Assembly (NCBI RefSeq): GCF_018413645.1
Contig: NZ_JAHCDA010000001.1
Span: 62,001-126,000, forward strand
DNA: 64,000 nucleotides
Origin: Roseococcus pinisoli
GTDB lineage: Bacteria > Pseudomonadota > Alphaproteobacteria > Acetobacterales > Acetobacteraceae
Direction: 5' to 3'
The translations under genes were made by a program, and so were the position numbers. This document shows, in pieces, positions 49,092-56,762 of the stretch; positions within the stretch are counted from its first letter, which is position 1; the number at the start of each line of letters is the position of its first letter. The notes under the pieces were generated by a model. It saw only the letters and a program-made list of their open reading frames with translations, was not told where the DNA came from and did not search any database.

Positions 49092-49490
49092 ATGACGGCC
49101 GACCGTCCATCCGCCAAGGCTGACAGCGGCGCGCAGGCAGGCTTCAATGGGCCGGTGTCCGATCCTGCCACCCTTCCCTTCCGCGTGAGCATCCGGCTCG
49201 ACCTCGCCTCCGGCGGCAAGGTCGGGCCCGGCAAGATCGCGCTGCTCGAGGCCATCGCCGAGACGGGCTCGATCGCCGCCGCGGCGCGGGCGCTCGGCAT
49301 GTCCTATCCGCGCGCCTGGGGGCTGGTCGAAGCGCTCGACGTCGCCATCGGCGCGCCGGTGGTGACGCGCACGCCGGGCGGCCAGCGGGGCGGCGGCGCC
49401 ACGCTCACCGAGACGGGGCGCGCGCTCATCGCGCGCTACCGCGACGTCGAGGCCGCCGCGCAGCGCGCCGCGGGACCGCCGGGCGACTGA
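49092..49490 (+). CDS. modE: ModE-like N-terminal DNA-binding regulator
   Basis: 132-residue protein with the ModE-type winged helix and no molbindin domain. LPFRVSIRLDLASGGKVGPGKIALLEAIAETGSIAAAARALGMSYPRAWGLVEALDVAIGAPVVTRTPGGQRGGGATLTETGRALIARYRDVE is the LysR-like ModE N-terminal domain. Full-length ModE adds two MOP domains; here they are absent, so it cannot bind molybdate the classical way. The ATG at 49092 directly follows the Mo box with no ribosome site, so it may be leaderless or the start may be later. It is flanked by two Mo boxes. Confidence 0.85.
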   Translation: MTADRPSAKADSGAQAGFNGPVSDPATLPFRVSIRLDLASGGKVGPGKIALLEAIAETGSIAAAARALGMSYPRAWGLVEALDVAIGAPVVTRTPGGQRGGGATLTETGRALIARYRDVEAAAQRAAGPPGD

Positions 49491-49507
49491 TCGCGCGGCT
49501 TGTCGTC

Positions 49508-49531
49508 CGCTATAGTTCATGGGCTATAACG
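49508..49531. promoter_or_regulatory. Second ModE (Mo) box, upstream of modA
   Basis: CGCTATA and TATAACG arms around a 10-base spacer (24 bp), the same geometry as the box at 49066-49089. It lies 18 bases after the modE stop and before a small ORF and modA. Confidence 0.75.
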
Positions 49532-49553
49532 ATGGCTCCAGGTGGAGCGGCCC

Positions 49554-49658
49554 ATGACCCATCCGACCGCAAAGACCGTCGAACTGTGCGCGAGCGCGCT
49601 GCCGACGGTGGCGGGAAGTCGGGTCCGGCACGCCTGCGCCTCGCCCCCTTCTTCCTGA
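49554..49658 (+). CDS. Possible small ORF (34 aa) before modA
   Basis: 34-residue ORF (MTHPTAKTVELCASALP...) with a good GGTGGAGCGGCCC site before the ATG, right after the second Mo box. It has two Cys and no known family. It could be a leader peptide or a chance frame. modA begins 78 bases later with its own AAGGAG. Confidence 0.35.
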   Translation: MTHPTAKTVELCASALPTVAGSRVRHACASPPSS

Positions 49659-49736
49659 CCGGCCCGACGGACGATGGCCCCGCCATCCGCTTCGCCGCGC
49701 CTGCCTTTACGCCGAACTGAGTCCAAGGAGCCCCAG

Positions 49737-50516
49737 ATGCAACGCCGCTTTCTCGCCGCCCTCGCGGTCCTTGGCCTGCTGGCCGCCCCCGCCATGCCCC
49801 GCGCCCAGGAGGCGCCGCTCACGGTCTTCGCCGCAGCCAGCCTGACCGATGCGATGCGCACCCTCGCGCAGGAATGGCAGAGCCGCGGCAATCCGGCGCC
49901 GCGCCTCTCCTTCGCGGCCTCCTCGGCCCTGGCCCGACAGATCGAGCAGGGCGCGCCGGCCGAGCTGTTCATGAGCGCGGACGAGCCTTGGATGGACTAC
50001 CTGCAGGAGCGCAACCTGATCGTGAACGCGACCCGCGTGAGCCCGATCAGCAATGCCCTGGTGCTGGTGGCGCCCTCCAACGCGGCCCAGCCCGTGGAGC
50101 TCACGCGCACGACGAACCTGGCGGCCCTGCTCGGCGCCAATGGCCGCATCGCGACCGGCGACCCGGCGCATGTGCCCGTCGGCCGCTATGCCCAGGCCGC
50201 GCTGACCTGGATGGGCCAGTGGGACGCGATCGCCCCGCGCCTCGCCCGTGCGGACAATGTGCGCTCGGCGCTGCTGCTGGTGGAGCGCGGTGAGGCGCCC
50301 TACGGCATCGTCTACGCCACGGATGCGGCGGCGAGCACGGGCGTGCGCGTGGTCGGCACCTTCCCGGCGGAGAGCCACGCGCCGGTCACCTACCCCTTCG
50401 CGCTGACCCGCCGGGCGGAGGGCAGTGCCCAGGCCCGCGCGCTGCTGGCCTATCTGACTGGTCCCGAGGCAGCGCCGGTCTGGCAGCGCTACGGCTTCGG
50501 GCTGACCCGCCGCTGA
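49737..50516 (+). CDS. modA: Molybdate-binding periplasmic protein ModA
   Basis: 259-residue molybdate SBP. A signal peptide (FLAALAVLGLLAAPAMPRAQ) is followed by PLTVFAAASLTDAMRTLAQEWQSRGNPAPRLSFAASSALARQIEQGAPAELFMSADEPWMDYL, the ModA signature. IATGDPAHVPVGRYAQAAL and ERGEAPYGIVYATDAAAS line the binding cleft. It delivers molybdate to ModBC. Here modB and modC do not follow, so it is orphaned; a permease must come from elsewhere. The ATG at 49737 follows AAGGAG. A Mo box lies 206 bases upstream. Confidence 0.92.
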   Translation: MQRRFLAALAVLGLLAAPAMPRAQEAPLTVFAAASLTDAMRTLAQEWQSRGNPAPRLSFAASSALARQIEQGAPAELFMSADEPWMDYLQERNLIVNATRVSPISNALVLVAPSNAAQPVELTRTTNLAALLGANGRIATGDPAHVPVGRYAQAALTWMGQWDAIAPRLARADNVRSALLLVERGEAPYGIVYATDAAASTGVRVVGTFPAESHAPVTYPFALTRRAEGSAQARALLAYLTGPEAAPVWQRYGFGLTRR

Positions 50517-50535
50517 GGCTTTTGGTTCCGGAGAA

Positions 50536-50563
50536 CCCGATCATGCGAGGCCGCATGATCGGG
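50536..50563. terminator. Perfect 12-bp hairpin after modA
   Basis: CCCGATCATGCG pairs with CGCATGATCGGG around AGGC. It lies between convergent modA (stop 50516) and the Yip1-family gene (stop 50577), so it likely works both ways. Confidence 0.72.
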
Positions 50564-50576
50564 ATCCGCGCCGCCC

Positions 50577-51125
50577 TCAGGACAGCAGCGAGACGACGCC
50601 GCCGATCGCGAGGTTGACCACCAGGGCCACCACGAAGACCGCAATCGTGAAGACGACGGCCCGTTGCGCCGGTATCCGCGCCACGATCGGCGCGCCGAGG
50701 TAGAAGAGGTAGACGCTGTACAGCGCGCCCACGAGCGAAAGCAGCGCGCCCACCACCGGTATCAGCAGGAAGATGCCCGCGACCCAAGAAGCGGTGGGCG
50801 CGTAGGCCGCCAGCTTCATGGCCGCCAACCCATCCTTCGGGGCATCGAAGGTCGGCATCAGCAGCTCGATGATCTTGGCCAGGATGAAGATGCCCACCAG
50901 GCCGAGCACGTAGCTGATCACCGCGCCGGTCAGGAGCGCGCCCGTCGACACCAGGCCGCCGATCATCAGATAGGCGCCGACGAAGCCGGCGATCGCCGGG
51001 ATCGCGGAAAGCGGCATGACGTAGCCCGTGAAGAGGCCGCCCACGCTGGCGGGCTCCGCCGCCACCGCATTCCATTCGACATGCGGCTGGGCCAGCAGGC
51101 CCTTCACGCGCGACACGATATCCAT
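50577..51125 (-). CDS. Yip1-family membrane protein
   Basis: 182-residue integral membrane protein with about five hydrophobic segments (including IPAIAGFVGAYLMIGGLVSTGALLTGAVISYVLGLVGIFILAKIIELLM and VFTIAVFVVALVVNLAIGGVVSLL). The start, IVSRVKGLLAQPHVEWNAVAAE, is typical of bacterial Yip1/DUF1282 proteins. Function in bacteria is unknown. The ATG at 51125 follows GGGGAGA by six bases. It stands alone. Confidence 0.82.
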   Translation of the reverse strand: MDIVSRVKGLLAQPHVEWNAVAAEPASVGGLFTGYVMPLSAIPAIAGFVGAYLMIGGLVSTGALLTGAVISYVLGLVGIFILAKIIELLMPTFDAPKDGLAAMKLAAYAPTASWVAGIFLLIPVVGALLSLVGALYSVYLFYLGAPIVARIPAQRAVVFTIAVFVVALVVNLAIGGVVSLLS

Positions 51126-51221
51126 TCGCGGTCTCCCCTTCTTCCGCGCCGGACATGGCGCGGCGCGATACTGCGCGGTGACCTTGCGCCGAAGCAAGAA
51201 TTGCCGCCGCCCGGCAGCCGA

Positions 51222-51980
51222 TCAGGCAGGCCCGAGGCGATGGCCCGCCACTTCCTCCTGCTCCGGCACGACGTCGAGCAGCGCCGCCGCATCCCCCGCC
51301 TGCAGCACGATATTCCGCCGCGCACGGCCCGAGGCATTCATGCCGCCGCCATGCAGCACCTTGGGGTGAATGACGACGAGATCGCCCGGATCGCAGAGCA
51401 CCGGCACGGCCTCGTGCAGCTGCGCCTCCTCCGGCCGGGGATGCGCGCGGGCCGCGGCATCGTCGATCAGATGGGAGCCGGGGAGGAAGGTCGTGGCGCC
51501 GCCCTCCTCCGTCATGCCGTCGAGGCAGAGCATCACGCGCACGAAGCTCGGCGTCGCCGGGCAGGCATAGCGATTCGGGAAGTCGCGATGCCAGCCGATG
51601 CGGCGCCCGAAGCGCGGGTGCTTGATGGTGACGTTCATGAAATGCGCCACCACCTCCGGCACGCCGACGGCATCGCGCACGGCGCCCCCGATCGCCGGCT
51701 CCCGCAGGACGGACCAGAAGACATCGTCGAAGGCGACGGGATCGCCGAGGATGAAGATGGCATCGCCCACCTCGGCCGCGGCGATGCCGCCCCGATGTGC
51801 TTCCGGCAGGTCGCGCTCGAAGGTCAGTCGCGCCAGCAGGGACGGCGGCAGCCCAGAGACCGTGGCCTGGACGCGCCGGACCGCGCCGTCCAGCGCCGAC
51901 AGGAGCGGTTCGGGCACGGCGCGGCGAATGACGGAAAACCCGTCCCGGGCGAAGGCCTCGCGGTCCAGGACGGCCGCCAT
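51222..51980 (-). CDS. Phytanoyl-CoA dioxygenase (PhyH) family protein
   Basis: 252-residue Fe(II)/2-oxoglutarate-type dioxygenase. WHRDFPNRYACPATPSFVRVMLCLDGMTEEGGATTFLPGSHLI carries the H-x-D iron site (WHRD), and GDLVVIHPKVLHGGGMNASGRARRNIVLQ carries the distal His and the oxoglutarate Arg. Substrate unknown. The ATG at 51980 lies seven bases after the nitroreductase stop, so the two form an operon; the Fur-like box at 52653 is upstream of it. Confidence 0.85.
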   Translation of the reverse strand: MAAVLDREAFARDGFSVIRRAVPEPLLSALDGAVRRVQATVSGLPPSLLARLTFERDLPEAHRGGIAAAEVGDAIFILGDPVAFDDVFWSVLREPAIGGAVRDAVGVPEVVAHFMNVTIKHPRFGRRIGWHRDFPNRYACPATPSFVRVMLCLDGMTEEGGATTFLPGSHLIDDAAARAHPRPEEAQLHEAVPVLCDPGDLVVIHPKVLHGGGMNASGRARRNIVLQAGDAAALLDVVPEQEEVAGHRLGPA

Positions 51981-51987
51981 CCCGAGC

Positions 51988-52605
51988 TCAGCTGCCGGGC
52001 GTCCAGTACCGGCTGAAGGCCTCCGGCGCGGGGCGGATCGGCCGCGGGCGGTCGCCCTCGGGCGTGCCGACATAGATCCAGCCCAGCAGGGAATCGCCCG
52101 CCGCGAAGCCGAGGGCGGTCAGCACCGCCGGATCCTTCAGCGACGGCGACGACAGCCAGCAGCCACCGAAGCCCGTCGCGTCGAGGGCGTGCAGGAAGTT
52201 CATGATGCCGGCCGCGGCCGAGGCCTCCTGCTCCCAGGGCGGAACGCCGGGCCGGTCATGGTTGATGGCCGCGCCGGCCGCCACGACCAGGGGCGCGCGG
52301 AGCGGCTTGCCGCGCTCGATCTCCAGGCGCTCGGCCGGCGTGTCGGGCGCGCGGGCCAGCAGCGAGGCGGCGAGGAGGTCGCCCAGCGCCCGCCGCGCCT
52401 CGCCCTCGATGAAGACGAAGCGCCAGGGCCGCAGGCCGCCATGGTCGGGCGCCCGCAGCGCCGCGGACACCGCGAGGTCCAGGGCCGCGCGGTCGGGCAC
52501 CGGGGCGCGCAGCAGGCGTGGCGGCACCGAGGCCCGGCCCAGCAGGGCGTCGAGCGCGGAAGGGGGAGGAGCGAGATGATCCGGCATGGGGTCAGTTTCC
52601 GACAT
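51988..52605 (-). CDS. Nitroreductase family flavoprotein (YdjA-like)
   Basis: 205-residue FMN nitroreductase. VSAALRAPDHGGLRPWRFVFIEGEARRALGDLLAASLLARAP is the YdjA/TdsD-type start (RAPDHGGLRPWRF), and AAGIMNFLHALDATGFGGCWLSSPSLKDPAVLTALGFAAGDSLLGWIYVGTPEG closes the flavin site. It reduces nitro compounds or related acceptors with NAD(P)H. I use the ATG at 52605; an in-frame ATG at 52587 is possible. It is upstream of the PhyH gene in one unit. Confidence 0.85.
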   Translation of the reverse strand: MSETDPMPDHLAPPPSALDALLGRASVPPRLLRAPVPDRAALDLAVSAALRAPDHGGLRPWRFVFIEGEARRALGDLLAASLLARAPDTPAERLEIERGKPLRAPLVVAAGAAINHDRPGVPPWEQEASAAAGIMNFLHALDATGFGGCWLSSPSLKDPAVLTALGFAAGDSLLGWIYVGTPEGDRPRPIRPAPEAFSRYWTPGS

Positions 52606-52652
52606 GGGAGGACCGGGCGAAAGGGACGTCTGGTCCGTGAGGTGAAATTCTA

Positions 52653-52671
52653 ATTGCGAATCACTCTCAAT
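52653..52671. promoter_or_regulatory. Fur-box-like 19-bp palindrome
   Basis: ATTGCGA-ATCAC-TCTCAAT has 6 of 7 arm pairs, the same size as the box at 5720-5738. It resembles known Fur boxes such as TGCGAATCATTCTCA. It lies between the nitroreductase (start 52605) and the small ORF at 52703. Confidence 0.7.
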
Positions 52672-52702
52672 CGCAATAGATTTGCGCAGCCAGTCAGGAG
52701 AC

Positions 52703-52837
52703 ATGACGATGCGCTGTGCCCCGCTCTCCCCCTTTCTCCTCGCCACGCCGGGCGCCGTCTCGCAAACCATGGCCGAAAAACCCCTGCCTGGCCCGGGACC
52801 TCTCCAGGCCCCGCCCCCGCCCGCCAATTCGAACTGA
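52703..52837 (+). CDS. Possible small ORF (44 aa) under the Fur-like box
   Basis: 44-residue ORF (MTMRCAPLSPFLLATPGAVSQTM...) with CAGGAG two bases before the ATG. Pro-rich end. It lies 32 bases after the Fur-like box and 13 bases before the next gene, so they look like one operon. No family recognised. Confidence 0.4.
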   Translation: MTMRCAPLSPFLLATPGAVSQTMAEKPLPGPGPLQAPPPPANSN

Positions 52838-52850
52838 GGTCCCGTCCCCG

Positions 52851-53348
52851 ATGGAGCCCTGCAATCCCGACCACCATCCCGCCCCTGGCGAGCGCGCGCT
52901 GCTCGACCTCGGACCGGAGGAGCTTTTCGTCGTCGCCGCGCTGCGCGCCTGGGTCGCGCCGCTGATGCGCCCCGGCACGCCGCACCCCGACTGGCGGGAG
53001 ATGTTCCGCCTGGCGGGCGTCGCCTCGGCGGGTGCCGTGGGCTTCGATCTGATGATGTCGGTCGTCGGCGAGTCCGCGCAGCGGATCATCGAGGTCCGCT
53101 GCTGCCGCTGCCCCTCGCTCGGCGCGGACGAGGTCGCCATGCTGCGCCTGGTCGAGGCCCTGCAGAACGACGACACACTGTCGGCGCTCGACGTCATCTC
53201 CGACTGGGTGCCCCCTGGCTCGGTGGCACCGGCGCTGCGGGGTGCGGAGCGCTTCACCGCGATGATGTCCGCCGCCGGCCACCGGCTGCCCGCCCAGGCC
53301 ATGCCCGCCCAGGCGATGGAACGGCCGGCCGGGATGATGCTTCATTAA
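52851..53348 (+). CDS. Hypothetical protein with CCxC motif, possibly iron-regulated
   Basis: 165-residue protein I do not recognise. It has a helical front (GERALLDLGPEELFVVAALRAWVAPLMR), a HPDW motif, the middle VVGESAQRIIEVRCCRCPSLGADEVAMLRLVEALQNDD with cysteines C84, C85 and C87, and a Met/Ala-rich tail with a PAQAM repeat. No signal peptide. It follows a 44-residue ORF downstream of a Fur-like box, so it may serve iron-poor conditions. The ATG at 52851 has a weak GAGGT site. I found no other start that is better. Confidence 0.6.
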   Translation: MEPCNPDHHPAPGERALLDLGPEELFVVAALRAWVAPLMRPGTPHPDWREMFRLAGVASAGAVGFDLMMSVVGESAQRIIEVRCCRCPSLGADEVAMLRLVEALQNDDTLSALDVISDWVPPGSVAPALRGAERFTAMMSAAGHRLPAQAMPAQAMERPAGMMLH

Positions 53349-53476
53349 TGCAGGACAGGCGCCCAGGCTGGGCGTCGAGTGAAATCACGCGGATTCTGCC
53401 GGCCAGCAAAGCGCCGCAGGAAACCGCCACGACCCATTACATCATGGGCTGATATCCGTGATTCCGGGTATTCGCA

Positions 53477-53532
53477 CACCTGATTAATGACAGTTATTCG
53501 GGAAATTTTCTGAACCTGTCACAGAATAGGTG
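53477..53532. promoter_or_regulatory. Spaced inverted repeat upstream of the ADP-ribosyltransferase-like gene
   Basis: CACCT-6-TGACAG on the left pairs with CTGTCA-6-AGGTG on the right (53516-53532), so 11 of 17 arm positions match around a 22-base centre. It lies in a stretch of about 41% GC by hand count (53461-53580). A TTGACA at 53548-53553 looks like a -35 element, but no good -10 follows. Confidence 0.4.
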
Positions 53533-53608
53533 AAATTTCATAAAGTATTGACATATCTCCGGACCCACCAGGATCATCTGTTCGTCAAACAAGTCGGATC
53601 GCGGACAG

Positions 53609-54106
53609 ATGACCAAGATTGGCTACCACGGGACCAGCCGGCGTCATCACAGCTCACTGGATAAGGGCATCAAGCCCGTCGCCAGCGATTGGGACGCGAA
53701 TTCGGGCGGAGAGCTGGGGCAAGGATTCTACGTCGCCAACAATATCGAGGCGGCAACAATTTATGGCTATGGGGTCTGCACAACCCAGGCCCATCCGGTC
53801 GCGGAGGACAACTACATCGATATCTGGGCGGTATACAGCTCTGTAGAGCTGGACCAGTTAAATCACTTCGCCGTCAGTTCCCAGCAGACCTGGTCCAAGT
53901 TCCCCAAAAGCTATTTCGATAATTTTCATTTCGTCTATCTGTACAATGATCCTGGCTTCAAGGCCGCGCTGAGCCCACCGCGCAAGGCCACCAAGGCAGA
54001 GATTCCCGAGATCACGCAGATCAAGTTCAACCCGAATATCTTTCCTTTCGGCGTGCTGACCCTGGCCTTCCATAAAAAGATCGCGGTCAACGACGCCCTG
54101 GGATAG
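53609..54106 (+). CDS. Probable ADP-ribosyltransferase-fold protein (HYE-type), AT-richer islet
   Basis: 165-residue protein without signal peptide. It opens KIGYHGTS (H7) and continues ...GGELGQGFYVANNIEAATIYG (Y41), then an acidic strand PEITQIKF (E131/E134). This H...Y...E order and the YHGTS-20-30-GQGFY pattern resemble ARTs of the PARP/DUF3990-like type, which add ADP-ribose to targets. The active residues are inferred, not shown. GC is about 53% (hand count over six lines), against about 70-80% in its neighbours, so it is probably acquired by transfer. No antitoxin gene is obvious. Confidence 0.6.
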   Translation: MTKIGYHGTSRRHHSSLDKGIKPVASDWDANSGGELGQGFYVANNIEAATIYGYGVCTTQAHPVAEDNYIDIWAVYSSVELDQLNHFAVSSQQTWSKFPKSYFDNFHFVYLYNDPGFKAALSPPRKATKAEIPEITQIKFNPNIFPFGVLTLAFHKKIAVNDALG

Positions 54107-54121
54107 CGGCCCATCGGGCCG
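54107..54121 (+). terminator. Short hairpin after the ART-like gene
   Basis: CGGCCC-ATC-GGGCCG directly follows the stop codon at 54104-54106. Confidence 0.45.
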
Positions 54122-54176
54122 GATCATCGGCACGGCACCAGTTGCCGCGCCGCGATGACCCGGAAAGGGCCCGCCC

Positions 54177-55646
54177 CTAGCCGCCGGCGGGCAGCTCCGA
54201 CGGGGGCACCGTGCCGGGGCGCGGATCGATCGGCACCAGGGCGGCGAGGCCGCTCGCGCGCTCGAACAGGGCCGCCGCCTGCAGCGCGATGTCGTCCCGG
54301 CGCGGCGGCGCGGCCACCTGCAGGCCGACCGGCCGGCCGTACTGGTCGAAACCGCACGGAACGGCGACGGCGGGGCAGCCCGCCAGCGTGATCGCCGCAT
54401 TGATCATCGAGCCCGCCATGTAGTTTTCCAGCTTCACGCCGGCGATGGTGTCCGGGTTGCGGAGCATCACGTCGAAGGCCGGCGTGGCGGCGCCCGGCGT
54501 CACGAAGACGTCGTACTTCGAGAAGAGTGCGACCATGCGGCGATAGAAGGCCGCGCGCTCGCGATCCGCCCAGGCCAGCTGGCTCGGCGTCGCCTTCAGC
54601 CCGCGCTCGGTGTTCCAGATGATGTCGGGCTTGATGAGGTCCCGATGCGTCTGCAGCTGCGCCTCGCGGTCCACGACGAAGGACTGGCTGCGCAGGATGA
54701 GGAAGGCCTCGCCAAGCTGCGCGAGATCGGGCGCGAATTCCTCCACGATGCAGCCCGCCGCCTCGAAGGCGCGGACGGCCTTCATGCAGATCTCCCGCGT
54801 CTCGCGGTCCACCGGCAGCTGGCCGTTGAAGTCGGCCGTGAAGGCGATGCGCTTCGGCCGCTCGGCCTCGGCCGCCGCCACGGCCTCGGCGTAGCTGCGG
54901 GCCGGCGCGTCGTAGGTCAGCGGGTCGGCCAGGCACCAGCCGGCCATGCTGTCGAGGAACAGCGCGAGGTCGGGCACGTTGCGCGCCATCGGCCCCTGCA
55001 CCGAGAGCGGCGAGAAGGTGTTGTTCACCGTCCCCCGCGTCACCCGGCCCGGCGAGGGGCGCAGGCCCACCACGCTGCAATAGGTGCCGGGCCGGCGCAG
55101 GCTGCCGCCATGATCGGTGCCCTGGGCGAGCCAGACCTCGCCCGTCGCGACGGAGACCGCGCCGCCGCCCGTGCTGCCGCCGCAGGTGAGGGAGGTGTTC
55201 CAGGGATTACGGGTGCGACCGAAGACCTCGTTGAAGGTGGAGCCGCCGGCGCCGAATTCCGGCGTGTTGGACTTGCCGACGACGATGCCGCCATGCGCCT
55301 CGATCCGCTTCACCACGGGGTGCGAGGCGGAGGGCACGTGATCCTTGAAGATCGGCGAGCCGTAGGTGGTGCGGACTCCGGCGACGTCCGTCAGGTCTTT
55401 GATGCTGACCGGCAGGCCGCCGAGCCAGCCGGCCTGGCCCTCGAGCTCCCGCCCCTGCCCCGCCATCAGCCGCTTCGCGTGATCGCGCGCGCGGTCGAAG
55501 CAGAGGGTCGGCATCGCGTTCACCTCAGGCTCGACGGCGGCGGCACGCGCCTCCGCGGCATCGATGAGCTCCAGCGGCGAGACCTCGCGGCGCTGAAGGC
55601 GGGCCACCGCCTCGGTGGCGGTCAGGCGGATCAGATCGTCATGCAT
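54177..55646 (-). CDS. Amidase (amidase signature family)
   Basis: 489-residue amidase, different from the one at 28.2 kb. The triad is K83 (GGLPVSIKDLTDVAG), S158 (SLTCGGSTGGGA, the cis-Ser region) and S182 (GTDHGGSLRRPGTYC). The usual DxGGSIR is DHGGSLR here. It hydrolyses amides; substrate unknown. Good fit over the whole family length, ending in VGLQVAAPPRRDDIALQAAALFE. It stands alone on the minus strand, divergent from the hydroxyacid dehydrogenase. Confidence 0.88.
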   Translation of the reverse strand: MHDDLIRLTATEAVARLQRREVSPLELIDAAEARAAAVEPEVNAMPTLCFDRARDHAKRLMAGQGRELEGQAGWLGGLPVSIKDLTDVAGVRTTYGSPIFKDHVPSASHPVVKRIEAHGGIVVGKSNTPEFGAGGSTFNEVFGRTRNPWNTSLTCGGSTGGGAVSVATGEVWLAQGTDHGGSLRRPGTYCSVVGLRPSPGRVTRGTVNNTFSPLSVQGPMARNVPDLALFLDSMAGWCLADPLTYDAPARSYAEAVAAAEAERPKRIAFTADFNGQLPVDRETREICMKAVRAFEAAGCIVEEFAPDLAQLGEAFLILRSQSFVVDREAQLQTHRDLIKPDIIWNTERGLKATPSQLAWADRERAAFYRRMVALFSKYDVFVTPGAATPAFDVMLRNPDTIAGVKLENYMAGSMINAAITLAGCPAVAVPCGFDQYGRPVGLQVAAPPRRDDIALQAAALFERASGLAALVPIDPRPGTVPPSELPAGG

Positions 55647-55804
55647 GGCGCGAAGTCTGGCACCGCTTCGCGGGGCCGCCCAGCCTGCGCGGCGGCTCTT
55701 GTGCGAGAGTCCTTGTAAGCAATTTGCGCGGGCCCTCCCGGGAGCCTTGCGACGCCCGCCCCCGCATGCTGCATTGCAGCATCCGTCAGCCGGAAGCTTC
55801 TCCC

Positions 55805-56758
55805 ATGTCCAAGCCTGCCCTCCTCTTCGCCATGCCCATTCTTCCGAAGCTGCGGGAGCGGCTGGCGGACCGCTTCGAGATCTTCGGGCCGCTCGACCGC
55901 GACAACCCGCTGCCCGTGCCGCCGGGCGCGGAGAAGGCGCGGGCGCTGATCACCCTCGGCAGCCTCCGGACCGATGCCGCGCTGATCGAGGCGCTGCCGG
56001 AGCTCGGCCTCATCTCCTGCTACGGCACGGGCTTCGAGGGCGTGGACCGCGCCGTGGCCGCGCGCCGGGGCATCGCGGTCACCCATGCGGGCGATGCGAA
56101 CGCGACCTCCGTCGCGGAATTCGCCATGGGCCTCGTCATCGCGGCGGGGCGCGGCGTGGCGCGCGGCGACCGCGTCGTGCGCTCGGGCCAATGGGCGAAT
56201 CTCGCGCTGGATCGCGTGCCGATGACGCCGGGCCTCGCGGGGCAGCGGCTGGGCATCTACGGCATGGGCTCCATCGGGCTGAAGATCGCTCGCCGCGCGG
56301 CCGCCTTCGAGATGGAGATCGGCTACCACAACCGCTCCCGCCGGGCGGAGGCGGAGCACGCCTATTTCGGCAGCCTGCACGAGCTCGCGGCCTGGGCGGA
56401 TGTGCTGGTCGTGGCCGTGCGCGCGAGCGCGGAGAACCGCCACGCGGTGAATGCGGAGATCCTGGAAGCGCTGGGGCCGCAGGGCGTGCTGGTCAATATC
56501 GCCCGCGGCAGCGTGGTGGACGAGACGGCGCTCTGCGAGGCGCTGGAGACGGGGAAAATCCTCGCCGCCGGCCTCGACGTCTTCGAGAACGAGCCCCAGG
56601 TGCCCGAGCGCCTGAAGGCGCTCGAGAACGCGGTGCTGACGCCGCATATGGCGGCACTCTCGCGCGGCGCCCAGCGCGACCAGCAGAAGGTGCTGATCGA
56701 CAATCTGGACGCCTTCGTCGCGGGGCGGCCGCTTTCCTCGCTGCTGCCCGAGGCCTGA
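55805..56758 (+). CDS. D-isomer-specific 2-hydroxyacid dehydrogenase (GhrB-like)
   Basis: 317-residue dehydrogenase. NAD site: GIYGMGSIGLKIARRAAAFEMEIGYHNRSRR. Catalytic residues: the Arg in LVNIARGSVVDETAL, the Glu in DVFENEPQVPERL, and the His in LTPHMAALS. This matches hydroxypyruvate/glyoxylate reductases. It would reduce 2-oxoacids with NAD(P)H. I use the ATG at 55805; the reading frame stays open upstream but has no ribosome site. It ends four bases from the convergent wrbA gene. Confidence 0.9.
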   Translation: MSKPALLFAMPILPKLRERLADRFEIFGPLDRDNPLPVPPGAEKARALITLGSLRTDAALIEALPELGLISCYGTGFEGVDRAVAARRGIAVTHAGDANATSVAEFAMGLVIAAGRGVARGDRVVRSGQWANLALDRVPMTPGLAGQRLGIYGMGSIGLKIARRAAAFEMEIGYHNRSRRAEAEHAYFGSLHELAAWADVLVVAVRASAENRHAVNAEILEALGPQGVLVNIARGSVVDETALCEALETGKILAAGLDVFENEPQVPERLKALENAVLTPHMAALSRGAQRDQQKVLIDNLDAFVAGRPLSSLLPEA

Positions 56759-56762
56759 CGGC

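Noticed and set aside
53348..53452. A 34-codon ORF overlapping the stop of the CCxC protein gene (TAATG)
   Set aside because: No ribosome site of its own beyond possible coupling and no recognisable content; too short to support as antitoxin for the ART-like gene.
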